Assembly: GCA_905250115.1 (NCBI GenBank)
Contig: CAJNOI010000185.1
Span: 22,828 to 86,827 of the forward strand
Direction: 5' to 3'
Source of the DNA: Adineta steineri
Taxonomy: Eukaryota; Rotifera; Eurotatoria; Adinetida; Adinetidae
Length of the DNA stretch: 64,000 nucleotides
In this document: piece after piece, positions 1 to 11,879 of the stretch
Layout of the letters: every line of letters begins with the position of its first letter
Numbering within the stretch: the first letter of the stretch is position 1
Made by a program: the position numbers and the translations under genes
The notes under the pieces: generated by a model
Database searches by the model: none
The model's input: the letters and a program-made list of their open reading frames with translations, nothing else
Told to the model about the DNA's origin: nothing

Positions 1-1691
1 GAAAACAATCAAACAGAACACTTACTTGATGAAGTTATATCAACTATCAGCAAAAAGACCAGCTCATGATAAAAAATTTTATTCAACAATTTCTTCGACA
101 TTTCTTATATAAATTTTTTTTGTTACTGACTCTTTTATTTTTATTATTAAGAAGTAGTTAAAAAATGAACTTAAAAATGCAGTCCGGATAAAGCTAGAAC
201 AACCGTAATAAAACAATAACAAACAGTTAGTGCTTTTCTAACCTTGATTCTTACTTTTGAACAAATACTATATTCCCGATGAACATCGTTCATAATACAA
301 ACAGTAAAGAATGATTTTTTCCCTTTCAAGAAGAAAAAAAGATACCTGGCAAAACAGGTGTTGAATAGTACTTTGCACTTTATGATCTATCGATCGAGAA
401 AGTAAATATAATTTAAATAATAATATTCATTATCAATGTTCGCAATATTTTATTTGCGTACGATCTTATTCAACTGTTGTCATTTTTCTCTGTAAAAGTC
501 AAAGAACAGTATTCAATATGTTATAGTGCAATACAATCATAAAACTTATATTTTTAATATTTTTTTAATGTAATATACTAGTTTTGTAGATTTATATAAT
601 TCTACAATAGATAATGAAACATGAATAATAATCTAATGTTAGAAAACAACTAAACATACATAAAAGAATAGTGAGTAATATATTACTTAATGTCCAATGA
701 TTAATCATACAATTCTGAGTCACTTATCGAATACCTTCATCATTTCTCCTTTCATACGTTTCATAATATCAATAATTGATAAGAAACATTAAATTGCTTA
801 TTTGACTAACCTTTTCTCTTGAAAATATAACAGTCATCGCCCAGATCAAAAAATCTGACATCAGATCTTGCAAAGTCTTATAAGATCTTGTACTATAAAC
901 GAAATCTTACGAGAATCTGACAAAAAATTGTAGTCTCTGAAATCTTGCATCAATTCAGACCATATTTTCTTCAAAGATCTGACGCGTCGGTATTTTTCAG
1001 TAAGATTTTACGAAGATATTAGCTTTAATGAAATATTTTAGTGACATTGTACCACATAACAGAATCTTACAAGAATTTTTAAGTACGATTTAGTGCAAGA
1101 AATCAGAGACTACGATTTTTTCTCCGATCCTGGTCTACTTCGATCAGATCAAATATGATTCCTACAAGATCTTGCTATCTGATTATTCGACCTGGGTCGT
1201 TTTAGTATTGATGTAAAATTGCGTAATATGGATTCATATTACTTATTATTCATAAAACCATATCAAAGTGCTATCATGCATCGTATAGACGCGAAGACTA
1301 GTTGAAGGAGCATTTAATACTCAGCAGCAGATACGCATCCAAAACTACTTTTTACATAGAGGGATCATAATCATAAGACATATGCAGAACATCGTAGTGT
1401 ACTCATAGAACTAAATGATTGCAATATTTGAAAAGTTGGTCTAATATCAAGTTTAATCGTTTCCGATGTAGCATTTCCATTCAGAAATTTAATTCATTAA
1501 GATAACATGAATTAATTATAGTTCAGTGTCTAAAATAAATAAATTTGGTGAAAAAAAAATATTATTGAACTGTTAAATAGTAAAATCAATCCTCTCCTAA
1601 CGTTCAAAATTTATTAAATTCTTGTTTAAAAATAAAATTTTATTTTCAATCTATATAAATAAAATGAAAAAGAAATGAAAATATCTAAAGT
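1..1691. other. AT-rich sequence downstream of SPAG1, no gene seen
   Basis: I see no ORF with coding character on either strand. The only structure found is the inverted-repeat element at 839-1203; the rest is simple AT-rich DNA on the 3' side of the minus-strand SPAG1 homologue. Confidence 0.5.
839..1203. repeat. Imperfect inverted-repeat element, about 365 bp
   Basis: The two halves are imperfect reverse complements. The outer arms carry CCCAGATC near the left end and GACCTGGG near the right end. An inner arm with TTGTAGTCTCTGAAATCTTG near 930 pairs with a close reverse complement near 1095-1125. ATCTTGC/GCAAGAT motifs recur inside. A 3-bp TCG flanks both CCCAG ends and could be a target duplication or part of the repeat. 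It looks like a non-autonomous foldback/MITE; the family is not recognised. Confidence 0.5.
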
Positions 1692-4600
1692 TCACGAAGT
1701 TCTTAACCGGTTAAGTTTTTCACTATCATTATATTCTTCTGAATAACAATCTATTAAATGATCAAGTGATTTTCTTGAATGTTGATCAATCATTAATAAC
1801 GCTATATCAATTTGTGAAAATTCAGTTAATTGAACAAGAATATCAAAACAAAATCGAACATAAGAAAATGGTACTTCTTCCGTTGCATTTTTCTTTCGAT
1901 ATAAATCTTCAGCTCGAAGCATTATTCGACAAATATGAATAATAATTTCAAGAAGTTTTTTTGTTGGATAAGTTATTAATTGAAATGAATGAAGAATAAA
2001 TGAACATTGTTCTTTAATATCAGTAATATTTTCTAAATCAATTGATGAATTCGGAAATATTTCTTCACAACGTATTTGTTCAATTTGTTCATACGTAAGT
2101 TGATCTTCATTATTAACTTTTGATGATATAGAATTTATTCGTATTCGTCGTTTTTTTCGTGGAATTTGTTCACGTCGATATGTATAATATTCTGCTAGAA
2201 CGATTTGATTATGTGGTTCAATTTTAATGTATTCTTTTAATGTTAATTCATATGAATGATTATCATGAGATAATTTATAAGCAGATGCTTTATAATATAA
2301 AGCAAGAATATTAGTTTTATCTTGTTTTAATACGAAATCACAATCATTTATTGCTTTTTGTGCCTAAAATAAATCAATTAGAATTTATTCTGTTTTGTTT
2401 TTTGTTAATTTTTCTTTACCTCAAATACTTTTAAATAACATGATGCTCGTTTTAAATAAATTGAAATATTATTTGATTGTAATTCAATACAATATGTATA
2501 ATATCGAATAGCAAGAACAAAACAAGCATCAGAATAAAATTCTTCAGCATATTTTTCATACCAATGATATGCATTATTTTCTTCAAATGTGTTTTGATGT
2601 TTTAAATAAGTTAAAAAACTTTCATCATCATTTTGATCAGTTGGTAATTTTTCCCGCCATGTTTCAGCTTCATTAGAATTTAATTCTATTGATAATCTAA
2701 ATATATAAATATGGGTTCAATACCATTTAAAACTCGACAACAAGATAAATTAATTCAACAATTAAATAATAAACATCGACAAATGATTTATGACAAATGG
2801 AAAAATGAAATTATTCAATATAGTATTATATTTGATAATAAAAATGAAATATATACTTCAAATGAATTCAATTCAAATGAACTACAAACGAAAAGGAAAT
2901 CTCATAGATAAAACACGTGACTTTGGTTTTAGAATAATGATTAATAATAACAGGATAGAAGATTAATTTTCGATGAATAATTATGTATACAATAATAATC
3001 GAATAACTAAACCGTATTTTACGTTCTATTTTTCAGTATAAAAATAAGGTACAATTATTTCTGTCTATGTAATTAGTTTTCCGTTTCTAGAACTTAGTCG
3101 AACAGTCTATAGAATAGAATCAATTATGATCAGTATGCTCTTCGTCGAAATATAGATCGTTAAAAAGCGACATCATCGAAGTTCGATAATCTTTATTTCG
3201 ATGAAGTTCACTTCGACGATCTTATTTTCGACGATGAGCATTACAATCGGTATGTATGTTAAACGTCGAACGGTAAAATGTTGCATGATCAAAAAAATCG
3301 TGTTTGATGTTGATGATGGAATATTTATTTGATTTCAATGGGTGTGAGTACTAGAGATGTGCCGGACCAGTGCTGGTCCCGATCCCAGTTGCCAGGACCA
3401 GGATCGGGACTGAAAACTTAAACTTTACCGGGACTGGAATCAAAAGAAAAGCTTTACAGGGACTAGTACCGGGACTGAAAAAAATTTACCAAGACCGGGA
3501 TCGAGACCGAGACCGGGACCTAATAAAAGAAAATTTACCGGGACCTAAAAGGTTGGTTCCGCACATCTCTAAGTAGGTACGTATCCTCTCTTAACCCAAA
3601 CCCATACTCACACCCACACCATAGCTAATCGACGAAACGATTTTAGAAGAAGACGAAGGAAAATACGAGAAAATTTATTAGAACAAACAGCGAGACTGGT
3701 CAATGACAACATGTGAGCATTTTCGTAGCAAATCTTACAATTAACATTTCGATATGTAAAAGAAAGAAACTTACTTGTTACATGCACGTTGTGCTGTACT
3801 ACAGTGAAAACTATTCTTTGATATACGTGTATAATCTGCATAACTGAAAAGAGAACTGAAAAAAAAATCTTTTTTAGAAAATTATTTTTATTTTAATATT
3901 TTGCAATACTTACAATTTTTCTTTTTCAAATGCTTCAGCTCGACAAAATAATGCATCATTATCCATTTTATTATATTGTAACGCTTCTGTAGCATATTGA
4001 ATAGCATGTCTATAATCATTTAGTTTTAAATAACATTCCGAACACATCGATAATGTATTACTAATATATTCTGCATGATGATGATAATCTAAATATAATT
4101 AAATTAGATTATTTTTATTAATATTTTTATAGATTTTTATTACCAAGAATACCATTTTGAAGCATTTTTTTTGATGCTTCAATAGCATTTTTATACTTAT
4201 ACATACGATGAAATTGTTCAATATCACGTTGAATTGAATTCAATGACCATGGTCGATCAGAAACTGATAATGAACGACGATTTGATTGTAAACTATTTGA
4301 ATCATGTAACCAACTTTGAATTAAAGAACTAAAATTTGAAATTTGTACCATATCATCATTCGCTGTATTTTGCATATATCTATCATTATTATTTTTCCAT
4401 GGTAATAAAGTACTCTATTTAATAAACAAAAAATTCAAAAAATATCTCAAGAATTATGTTGATACTTACTGTACTGCCTAGATGTGATGTTGATGGTCTA
4501 TGATAATCATTATATGCGCTATTATCATTTTCACTTGTTGTAGTGCGTGAAATAGTAGGAAGATGATATGGTTCATTATTTTTATTAGCTGCAGTTGCAA

Positions 4601-7096
4601 TACTATGATCAATCGTATTAGATTTTTCTAATAATGGTGTTATTGGTGGTGTTTCTAAAGGTCTAAGGTTGATTAATGCAGGTACATCAGCATCATCGTC
4701 CATGGTTGGTGAAACATTTAAACTACGTGGATCACGTCCATCATCATCACTTAAATTTGTAACAAAATTAGCACCAGCTTCATCACCCAATGCTATATCT
4801 TCATCATCATATTCATTTAAAGATGATGTATGAAATGGATCTATATTATGATTATCATGGTCAGAATTAGCATTTTCATAAAAGGCAATATTCATATCCA
4901 TAGAAGAAGCTGTATTATAGTTAATATGTTCATCCTCAAGATGGATAGATGTATCTTTCAAAGATTTAATCTAATAAAAATTCTTTTAATATTTCTATTA
5001 AATTAAATAAATATTACTTACAATTGATTGTATATTAATTACTTCATGATTACTAGGTGTCTTTTTCATAAGTATAATTCTATTTAATAAATGCTAAATA
5101 TAGAAAATATTAAAATGCTATAGACATGAAGTATAACTATTATTTTTATGATTTATATTTTATGAAAAATCTAAAATGATGCAATCAAATTGATATATGA
5201 TACTCTAAGATTATTTGAAACTATGCTCATTGATATTAAATCAAGAGGGTAATAGCTGGCACCAAGCACCTTAGCACTTGCTCAGCGCCTCAGCCAAGGA
5301 GATAAGAGCTGGCAACAAGTACCGAAAAACACCGAACAGGTGCTGAATGCTGGGTACCAACTATTATCCCCTTGGATCAACACCTCAGCATCTATTCAGC
5401 ACTTCAGCACTTGCCCAACACCTCAGCATCCGTTCAGCATCTGTTCGGTGTTTTTCGGTGATGGGTGCCAGCTCTTACCCCCTTGTATTAAATTAGTTTA
5501 GTAATTGTTGAACTGAACTTCCAATTTCAAGCATGCTAATGTATTTTGTATCGATATTTTTTCTTATTTCAGTTTTTAACTTTGAAAATATCACAGCGAA
5601 ATACACAAGATAAGGAATAGTATAAGAAAGACATGTTCATATCTTTTGCATGCATAGGTAAACCCTTCATAGGATCTGAGACCCCCTAGCCCTCGTCTGG
5701 TTTAGACATGACCCAATCCCTAACTCAAATTCGAACCGTTTGGGAGTTTGGGAGTTTGGGTATTGAGTTTAAGTTTGAGTTTGAGTTTGAGTTTGAGTTT
5801 GAGTTTGAGTCTTTTCTTTAATTGCCATCAATGTATCAAAAATAGTGTCTTTTTCAGATTAAAAAAGCACAAACCCAAACTCAAACAGTTTAGGTTTGGG
5901 TCATGTCTAGTCTGGTTACGCGCCTATAGGTGACCATAACTTATAAAGTTTTGTAAATTTCATAAAAATCTTTAAAGAATAACTATCAATTAGTATCTTA
6001 CTTGTGCTTCAAAATTGTCAGAATCAATTGTAAGTAAATATTCTAGGTCACGTTTTCCTTCATCATATTGTTGATCAATACAATAACATAATGCTCGATG
6101 ATATAAAGCTAAAAAAGAAGAATACAATAAATATAATAAAGACTTCTTTGAATCAACCTGTAATATGTGCTGCATTAATTTTTAATACTTGAAAACAATC
6201 TTGAATTGAAGCATTATAATCATTTAATTTAAAATCTATATGAATAATAAAAATTTAATAATAAAATAGTTTAATATTAACATACATGCTATAGCACGAT
6301 TATAATAAGTAAATATATTTTCATCAAGTGAAAGACTTTTTGTATATAAATCAATAGATTGTTGATAATCATCTGAATAAAATGCTGTATTTCCATTTAA
6401 ACGATGTTGTCTAGCCATATGACGACGTTTATTTATTTGATACGATTCATCACTAGTATCATTTTCATCAATATTATCGAAATCATGAGAAACGTTTTGT
6501 TCATGTCTATATTAATCAAAGAAATAAATTATTTTATATAAATAAATACACTTACTCTTTCCATTCTGTATCACTTTTTGGTAGTATTTCATGATTATCA
6601 TTATTTATCACAGATATTGATGAAGTTCTATTAGTCTATGGAGAATAATGAGATAATATATTTTTTTCTATAGGAAATTAATACATACATCTTTATCATT
6701 AATAGTATTTCTAAGAGAAGAAATATTATCCGTATATTGTGAATTAACAAATGGAACTTTTCCTTGTTGAAGTATTTCACTAGAAAAAAAAATATTTAGT
6801 TTTTCCTATCATTTCTATTTATTTCTATTACTACCTATTGGGTTCAATATTTCGAATTCGATCAAGTGTCAATTGTTCCAATAATGGATATGGACCTACT
6901 TCTCCTCCGCTATTAACATATACACATAAATATATGATTAAGTTAGAAGAATTCTTTAATTTTACATTAATTCTTTATATATACGTTCAAGTTCAATTCC
7001 ATCTGTACAATGTTCTATATATTTATGTTCTATATGATTTAATGGTATATTATATTTTTTTGTATGATTTGATAGGATTGTTGTTGCGTCATTCAT
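1692..7096 (-). CDS. SPAG1: SPAG1-like TPR co-chaperone (dynein-arm assembly factor)
   Basis: Fourteen exons chain in phase: 6966-7096, 6835-6909, 6689-6779, 6556-6635, 6286-6506, 6158-6235, 6002-6108, 5022-5093, 4470-4970, 4144-4414, 3914-4088, 3775-3855, 2420-2696, 1692-2363. The product is about 943 aa; human SPAG1 is about 926. The N-terminus has the family signature (IPLNHIEHKYIEHCTD, then GPYPLLEQLTL). Three TPR clusters follow: from about exon 5 (YYNRAIA, ALYHRALCY), exons 10-12, and exons 13-14 (YLKRASCYLK, ALYYKASAYK). WREKL precedes the last cluster as in vertebrate SPAG1, and the C-terminus resembles the RPAP3_C/SPAG1 end (FCFDILVQLTEF). Known role: cytoplasmic preassembly of axonemal dynein arms, which fits a ciliated animal. 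The acidic linker of exon 9 is unconserved. Introns 7 (0.9 kb) and 12 (1.1 kb) hold transposons. Exon 12 has two acceptors 12 nt apart; only the upstream one restores the expected frame. The gene is divergent with the NPC2-like gene, 383 bp away. Confidence 0.87.
3352..3572. repeat. TIR element (MITE) in SPAG1 intron 12
   Basis: About 220 bp, unusually GC-rich, bounded by TAGAGATGTGCCGGACC on the left and the reverse complement of TTAGAGATGTGCGGAACC on the right. Internal GGGACC/GGGACTG units recur on both arms. The flanks GTGAGTAC and GTAGGTAC match at 6 of 8 positions, consistent with an old 8-bp target duplication (hAT-like). It sits within a G-rich hairpin (GGTGTGAG at 3341 and the C-rich arm at 3600-3619). 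Confidence 0.65.
5242..5485. repeat. hAT-like MITE in SPAG1 intron 7, 8-bp TSD
   Basis: A 244-bp element begins CAAGAGGGTAATAGCTGGCA and ends in the reverse complement of CAAGGGGGTAAGAGCTGGCA. It is flanked by a perfect 8-bp direct repeat, TATTAAAT (5234-5241 and 5486-5493). Internal TCAGCA/GCACCT motifs repeat many times. An 8-bp TSD with CA-starting TIRs is typical of the hAT superfamily. No transposase is present. Confidence 0.85.
5703..5909. repeat. Second hAT-like MITE in SPAG1 intron 7, with (GAGTTT)n core
   Basis: TAGACATGACCCAA at the left end and its perfect reverse complement at the right end delimit a 207-bp element. Both sides carry the 8-bp direct repeat GTCTGGTT (5695-5702 and 5910-5917). 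Inside is a tandem GAGTTT array near 5765-5810. A short ORF over this array is not a gene. Confidence 0.85.
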
Positions 7097-7388
7097 CTAG
7101 AAAAATTATGACGAAATATATATATAGAAATTTTGTATGTTAAGTACTTTTACAATGAAGGTTATTCGTTTTCATATCTATGTAGGCGAATAGAATAATC
7201 ATTAGACGTAGTTTTAGATTATTCTCGTTTTTCTAAGTGCGAATCGATTGAGATAAATATGTTAACAACACTTATCTCATATATCTTCATTTGTATGTTA
7301 TACAATACGTCATTGAGAAGAAAAAAAACAAGAAAAGAATATAATACAGAAGTGCATTTCTTTATAGAGATAAGATAGTTTCAGAATG

Positions 7389-7396
7389 TATAAATA
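7389..7396 (+). promoter_or_regulatory. TATA box of the NPC2-like gene
   Basis: TATAAATA lies 84 bp upstream of the start codon, with a pyrimidine/CA initiator-like stretch about 30 bp further on. It lies inside the 383-bp intergenic space shared with divergent SPAG1. Confidence 0.45.
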
Positions 7397-7479
7397 CAAA
7401 AAGTAACTACTCGTTTTGTTTATCAGTTGAATTAGTTATAACCAGACATACACACAAGATCATTTTGTATTATAATAAA

Positions 7480-8120
7480 ATGACTTGTAATCGATTAACA
7501 TTATTTCTTTTCTTTCTACTTAATTTAACTATTTGTGCATCTCAATTACAACATCCATTTAAACAATGTTCATGTATGTTTATTGTTTTTTGTTGTGTTT
7601 TTTCTTATCTTTTGTTTTCTAGCAAGAAGAACTGGTGAAGTTCTAAAAGCTTCAGTAAATGCTCCATGTGGTAAAGAATATTGTACATTTTATAAGGGTA
7701 CTGATGCTCGTCTTGAATTTACATTTAAATTACGTAAGATAATAAACTTTACAAAAAATAAAATAATCTAACTACTACTTTCTATTAGGTAAGAAAGCTC
7801 ATAAAGTACGCGCTAAAGTTACAGCAACAATAGGTACAATCGATCATGATTTTGTTCTACCAAATCATGATGTTTGTCAATTACTTGGTGGTTGTCCACT
7901 TAAAATCGATCATCCTTATTCATATCATAATAGTATGTTTGTTAGTCCAACATATCCATCTGTATGTTAGAAATAGATATTTTTCTTTCTGATTCTATGA
8001 AAAATTTCATTTCAGGTTAAAATCAATCAAATGCGATATTATTTAATCGATGGTAAAGGACGCGAAGTTGCTTGCGTTTCATTACCCGTGATGATTACTG
8101 AAAAAGACTCAAAACCATAA
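7480..8120 (+). CDS. NPC2-like ML-domain secreted lipid-binding protein
   Basis: Four exons chain in phase: 7480-7573, 7623-7733, 7789-7961, 8016-8120, giving 160 aa (human NPC2 is 151). Residues 1-19 are a signal peptide (TLFLFFLLNLTICA). The mature part has the ML/NPC2 cysteine pattern: APCGKEYC, then CQLLGGCPL, then the VACVSLPV end strand. The YP...V/I..Y.L.D core of the immunoglobulin-like fold is also present (SPTYPSVKINQMRYYLID). Family role: binding sterols or other lipids in the lysosome lumen or outside the cell. ML proteins also include MD-2 and lipid-recognition proteins of invertebrates, so orthology to NPC2 itself is not certain. A TATA box lies upstream. Confidence 0.82.
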
Positions 8121-8353
8121 GTGGTAGCAACCAATTTAGACATTTTATTCTTGTTAAGAAGAAAAAAACATTTCTTTTTTTTTGTCAAGCATATCATATA
8201 TATACATAAATATGATTTTTCTTTCTTTTCTATCAACGATTTCTTTTTTTTTTTTAAGTTGAGTAAAGCGCAATAAAAGAATATAAAAAAAACACACACG
8301 GACTTCTAACTCATTTAAAAGGAATAAAAGAAAAAGAAAGTACAAGAACAACA

Positions 8354-9041
8354 ATGCCATTCCTTAAGGATCGTATATTTAATACTGATTCTACTCAATC
8401 GACGAGTAAGACTATCTATCTAAACACCTATATATTTTTTTCTCTTATTCTTCTAAGGTTCAATAACTGAGTATAATACACATTATATGTTACCACGTCG
8501 AGAAGATTATATTCCTCATGTAGCTTTACCAAAATTTGGTAATAATCGAATACCAACACGTAGTCGTTCATTTCTCTCTTTCGACGTCGATCCAAATTTT
8601 ATACCAAAAACATCTGAATATGGTCTAGGTTTTACTAATCATCGTCCTAAACGACCTTATGTCTTTCAGGCTAAATCAACTCATATATTTGATGATCCTT
8701 TTCCAGCACCGGATCCAATTCGTTTAAACTCATCATCATCAGTTATAAAATCTAGTGAATATCAGGCACGTTTCGCAAATAATCGTACGAAAGACTTAGT
8801 CGCCGGACAGATTTCTTCTCAAGCTAATATTCCATCAGATCCAAAATTAAAAAAAGAACGTATGACACGTAGTCAATATTTTCATGATCTTATTACTGAT
8901 AGTGATAAATCTAATGGTGGACAACGATATTTTGGTAATAGCGAACAACGTCTTGCTTTTCAATGGCCTTCTCATATACAAGAAGAAATTTCTAATACGT
9001 ATCAACCAACTTTTCGACAAAGTCTCTATACTTCAAATTAA
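8354..9041 (+). CDS. Unrecognised 211-aa protein with S/T-E-Y motifs
   Basis: Two exons, 8354-8405 and 8458-9041, join in phase 1 (ACGA|GTAAG, TCTAAG|GT). The longer ORF alone starts at an internal Met; the frame is open upstream and the added exon supplies MPFLKDRIF. The protein is basic, Pro/Ser/Asn-rich and without membrane segments. It carries three spaced motifs: TEYNTHY, SEYGLGF and SEYQARF, each followed by an Arg/Lys-Pro or Asn-Arg stretch. Such SEYxxxF repeats are reminiscent of microtubule-binding repeats in MDM1-type ciliary/centriolar proteins, but this is a weak analogy. The gene converges on COQ7 with 50 bp between the two stop codons. Confidence 0.6.
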
Positions 9042-9091
9042 ATTCATTAAAAATAAAGACAAGAATTTCATAACTTTTTTTAAATTTTAAT

Positions 9092-9985
9092 CTAAATACG
9101 TTCAGTTAAATAGATACCAAGACGACAACCCAATTTAATAACACTAGTCAGATTACGATAGAAAGGTGCCTGAAATAAAACAAAACAATAGATCATATAA
9201 AAAAGAATCAAATCTCTACTTGTTCTGCATTATTAGCTAAACCAGTATCATGATGTTGAGATTCATCGTCACGAAATTTCCTAATTGTCTATAAACAAAA
9301 ATTAAGATAGTTCTTTGTTTTTTTCAAAAAATATTTTTCTTACTTCAATCAGATCTTTGTCTTTTGTTTGATCTGCATGTTCCATTAAATCACGTAATTG
9401 ACTATTTTCGAAATAACAAGATTAGAAGAAAAAATAACATATTTAACATTATCTCACTTATTATAATGTTCGCCAATAACAGCTTCAACAGCAACTGTAC
9501 ATGCCATAGCTGCTTCTTTACCTAATAGAGCCGTTCCAGCACCTAGAGAAATTCGTTTTTTTTCATTACACAAAAAGATCATTACAAAATACCTAATGCA
9601 TAACCAGCAATATTAGCTATCGGTAATAATGCTGATGGTCGTGCTTTATATTTTGGTATTAATTCATTAAATTTTGCTAAATGAGCTTTTTCTTCATCCC
9701 ACATATGCTGTTCAAATAGAAGAAGAAAAAAAAGACAGTTTCCTATTTTTTTCCTATTTGTAAGAGATTTACTTGAATTGTAGGTCCAACATCTGTATGA
9801 CCTAAAACGGCCATTTGTCCAGCATAAATTCTATCAGCAGCTAATTCTCCTGCCTGATCAACACGTATAATTTTATCAATAAGTTCTCGAGTTTTTTGTT
9901 CTGGTTTCACATCAAATGTAGCTAATGATGATAAAAAACGACGAGATTCTGATCGAAATATAACTTTCGAAAGAAAACGAGACAT
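9092..9985 (-). CDS. COQ7: COQ7, 5-demethoxyubiquinone hydroxylase
   Basis: Six exons chain in phase: 9773-9985, 9593-9707, 9458-9542, 9344-9401, 9220-9288, 9092-9169, giving 205 aa (human COQ7 is 217). It catalyses the penultimate step of ubiquinone synthesis at the mitochondrial inner membrane, using a carboxylate-bridged di-iron centre. Iron-ligand motifs are visible: [25 protein letters not shown] (E..H), [18 protein letters not shown] and [13 protein letters not shown] (E..H). The Arg/Ser-rich N-terminus ([20 protein letters not shown]) is a plausible mitochondrial presequence. It ends in GIYLTERI, close to the family's usual IYLSERI-type end. It lies in the same orientation as the F-box gene, 228 bp apart. 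Confidence 0.93.
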
Positions 9986-10213
9986 GAAAATTGATCTATA
10001 AAGTTAATACAAACTGAATAATTTATCAAAAATACAAAAGAAAAAAGGTAAATAATGCAACCGATTATAAAAAAGAAGAAGAAGAAAACATTGCAAATAA
10101 ATTCAACATCAAAACAAAGAAGAAACTACTGATATTCTTCTTTGGAAGAGAAGTTATGCAAAGGATATAGGCAAAAAAAGAAGCACTCTATGTAAGTTTA
10201 AATAAAAAATATA

Positions 10214-11879
10214 TTATTCAGTAGAATTATCAGTCACATTTCGATTAGCCCATCCAATTAATTCAAATCGTGGTTCATTCTCTAGATCTTTCTTTTCACC
10301 ATACGGACAAGTTATCATATGTTGATTCATTGATGTTAATTTATTTGGTATTTTTAATTGCCATTTCGGAACAGCAGATGAAGTATTTGTAAATAACCAA
10401 TGCTAAAAGAAAAGGTTTTTTATGAAAATAATCAATAAATATATCTATTTACTTTTTTTCGTTCAATCCAAGTTATATCACCATGTATAAGTGGATGACG
10501 TTCATATTCAGTAATTACAATACCTCGAGAAGGTAATAAATCTTCACATAAAGCTCGTAGACGCTAAAATATTCTCATATTTAGAACAAAAATAAGTAAA
10601 TAATAATGAATATCTTACACGAGAAACAAGTGAAATATTTCTTAATGATAAACTATCCAATTCTAAAAGAATTTTTTCAAGAATTTCTGATGGTAAATCA
10701 AGTAAACTAAATATTTTATTTGGATCTATAGTTATTGTTGGATGCCATTCAAAAGCAACAGCATCATTTGTTTGATCAAAACGCATACGAATTGATTCTC
10801 CATCAATTCGACAAGGTTCAAGACGTTCATATTGAAATGTACATCCATATTGAGATTTCGGACATTGTTGTATTAATGATGTATTAAGTATACAATCAAA
10901 ACGAAAATGTGTAAGCCAATGTTGTTCCATTTCATCTCGACGACATAGTGCATGACAATAAAAACGAGGTGATTTATTAAATGTTAAAATAGTTTTTGGA
11001 TATTGATTTGAAGAAAAATAATTTAATCGATAAATATGTGAAGTAGGTAATTCAGTATCTGATATAAGCGGCATAGGAGAATAGTAGTCTGAAGAAGATT
11101 CACTAGTTGAATGTACTGGAGGAGAAGCAGGAGGTGGTTGAGAGATATCAGATGAATTAATTAAAGTTGAAGACATTTTTACTAAGGATGGAGTTGTTCT
11201 TTGTTCAGATGAAGTATTATAATTTAAGTTAAATTCAGCCATTTGTTCTTGTTCTTCTACAAATAAAGATTTGTTTTAATTAATTTACAAAATTCGAATT
11301 ACCTGGAGTCAATCCTGAAAGACGCTCTTCTTCTTCGTCTTCTAAATGCCTAAGATGATTCCGACATGTACTACATATAGCACCATCTCCTCTATTTAAC
11401 ATACATTCAGGCATTGTTATATAACGATATATTTCACTTCGAATTAAATTTTCTCCTTGTTTATTGTTTTTTGTCGTTTTATATATTTCCGGATATAATT
11501 CTTTTTGTTTTTTTTCAAATTCTGTTATATGTTCATACCATATATTATCACGAAGAGCAATTGTTTGAATAAGATTATCATTTATTGTATTGTCAAGTTT
11601 ATCAAAATGATAATCATGATTATATATAAATGTACAAACAGTAATAGAAGCAGGACATACACGTAAATGTTTAGTAAGATTACAACGTCGAATTGTCATT
11701 GGACATCCATAATTAGCATTTAAACAAGATGTAAAAATATTTGGACAAATATATTCATGATCATTACGTTTACATTCATGCATACGAGCAAAACATCCAT
11801 GTGGACAAGATATTACTGGACAAGAAGATGAATGAAGACAATTTATTAGAAAACATTTATCACAATGTTCATGAGTCAT
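10214..11879 (-). CDS. FBXO30/FBXO40-like F-box protein with TRAF-type zinc finger
   Basis: Four exons: 11303-11879, 10619-11256, 10453-10563, 10214-10402, in phase, 504 aa. The N-terminus (about 1-90) is a TRAF-type Cys/His zinc finger matching FBXO30/40: HCDKCF, CPHGCFARMHECKRNDH, CPNIFTSCLNANYGCP, then HLRVCPASITVC. The F-box lies near residue 390-430 (LLDLPSEILEKILLELDS, SLRNISLVSRRLRALCEDLL). The C-terminal tail (WQLKIPNKLTSMNQHMITC) also resembles that family. Family role: substrate adaptor in an SCF (SKP1-CUL1) ubiquitin ligase. It is shorter than the human proteins (about 710-745 aa), mainly in the middle. FBXO30 and FBXO40 cannot be told apart here. Confidence 0.85.

Noticed and set aside
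3370-3576. Arg/Asp-repeat ORF
   Set aside because: Lies wholly inside the TAGAGATGTGC MITE.
5748-5933. Leu/Ser-repeat ORF
   Set aside because: Translation of the (GAGTTT)n core of a MITE within an intron.
7535-7771. 78-aa ORF starting within NPC2-like exon 1
   Set aside because: Reads through an intron in a mixed frame; the four-exon model with signal peptide and conserved cysteines explains the region.
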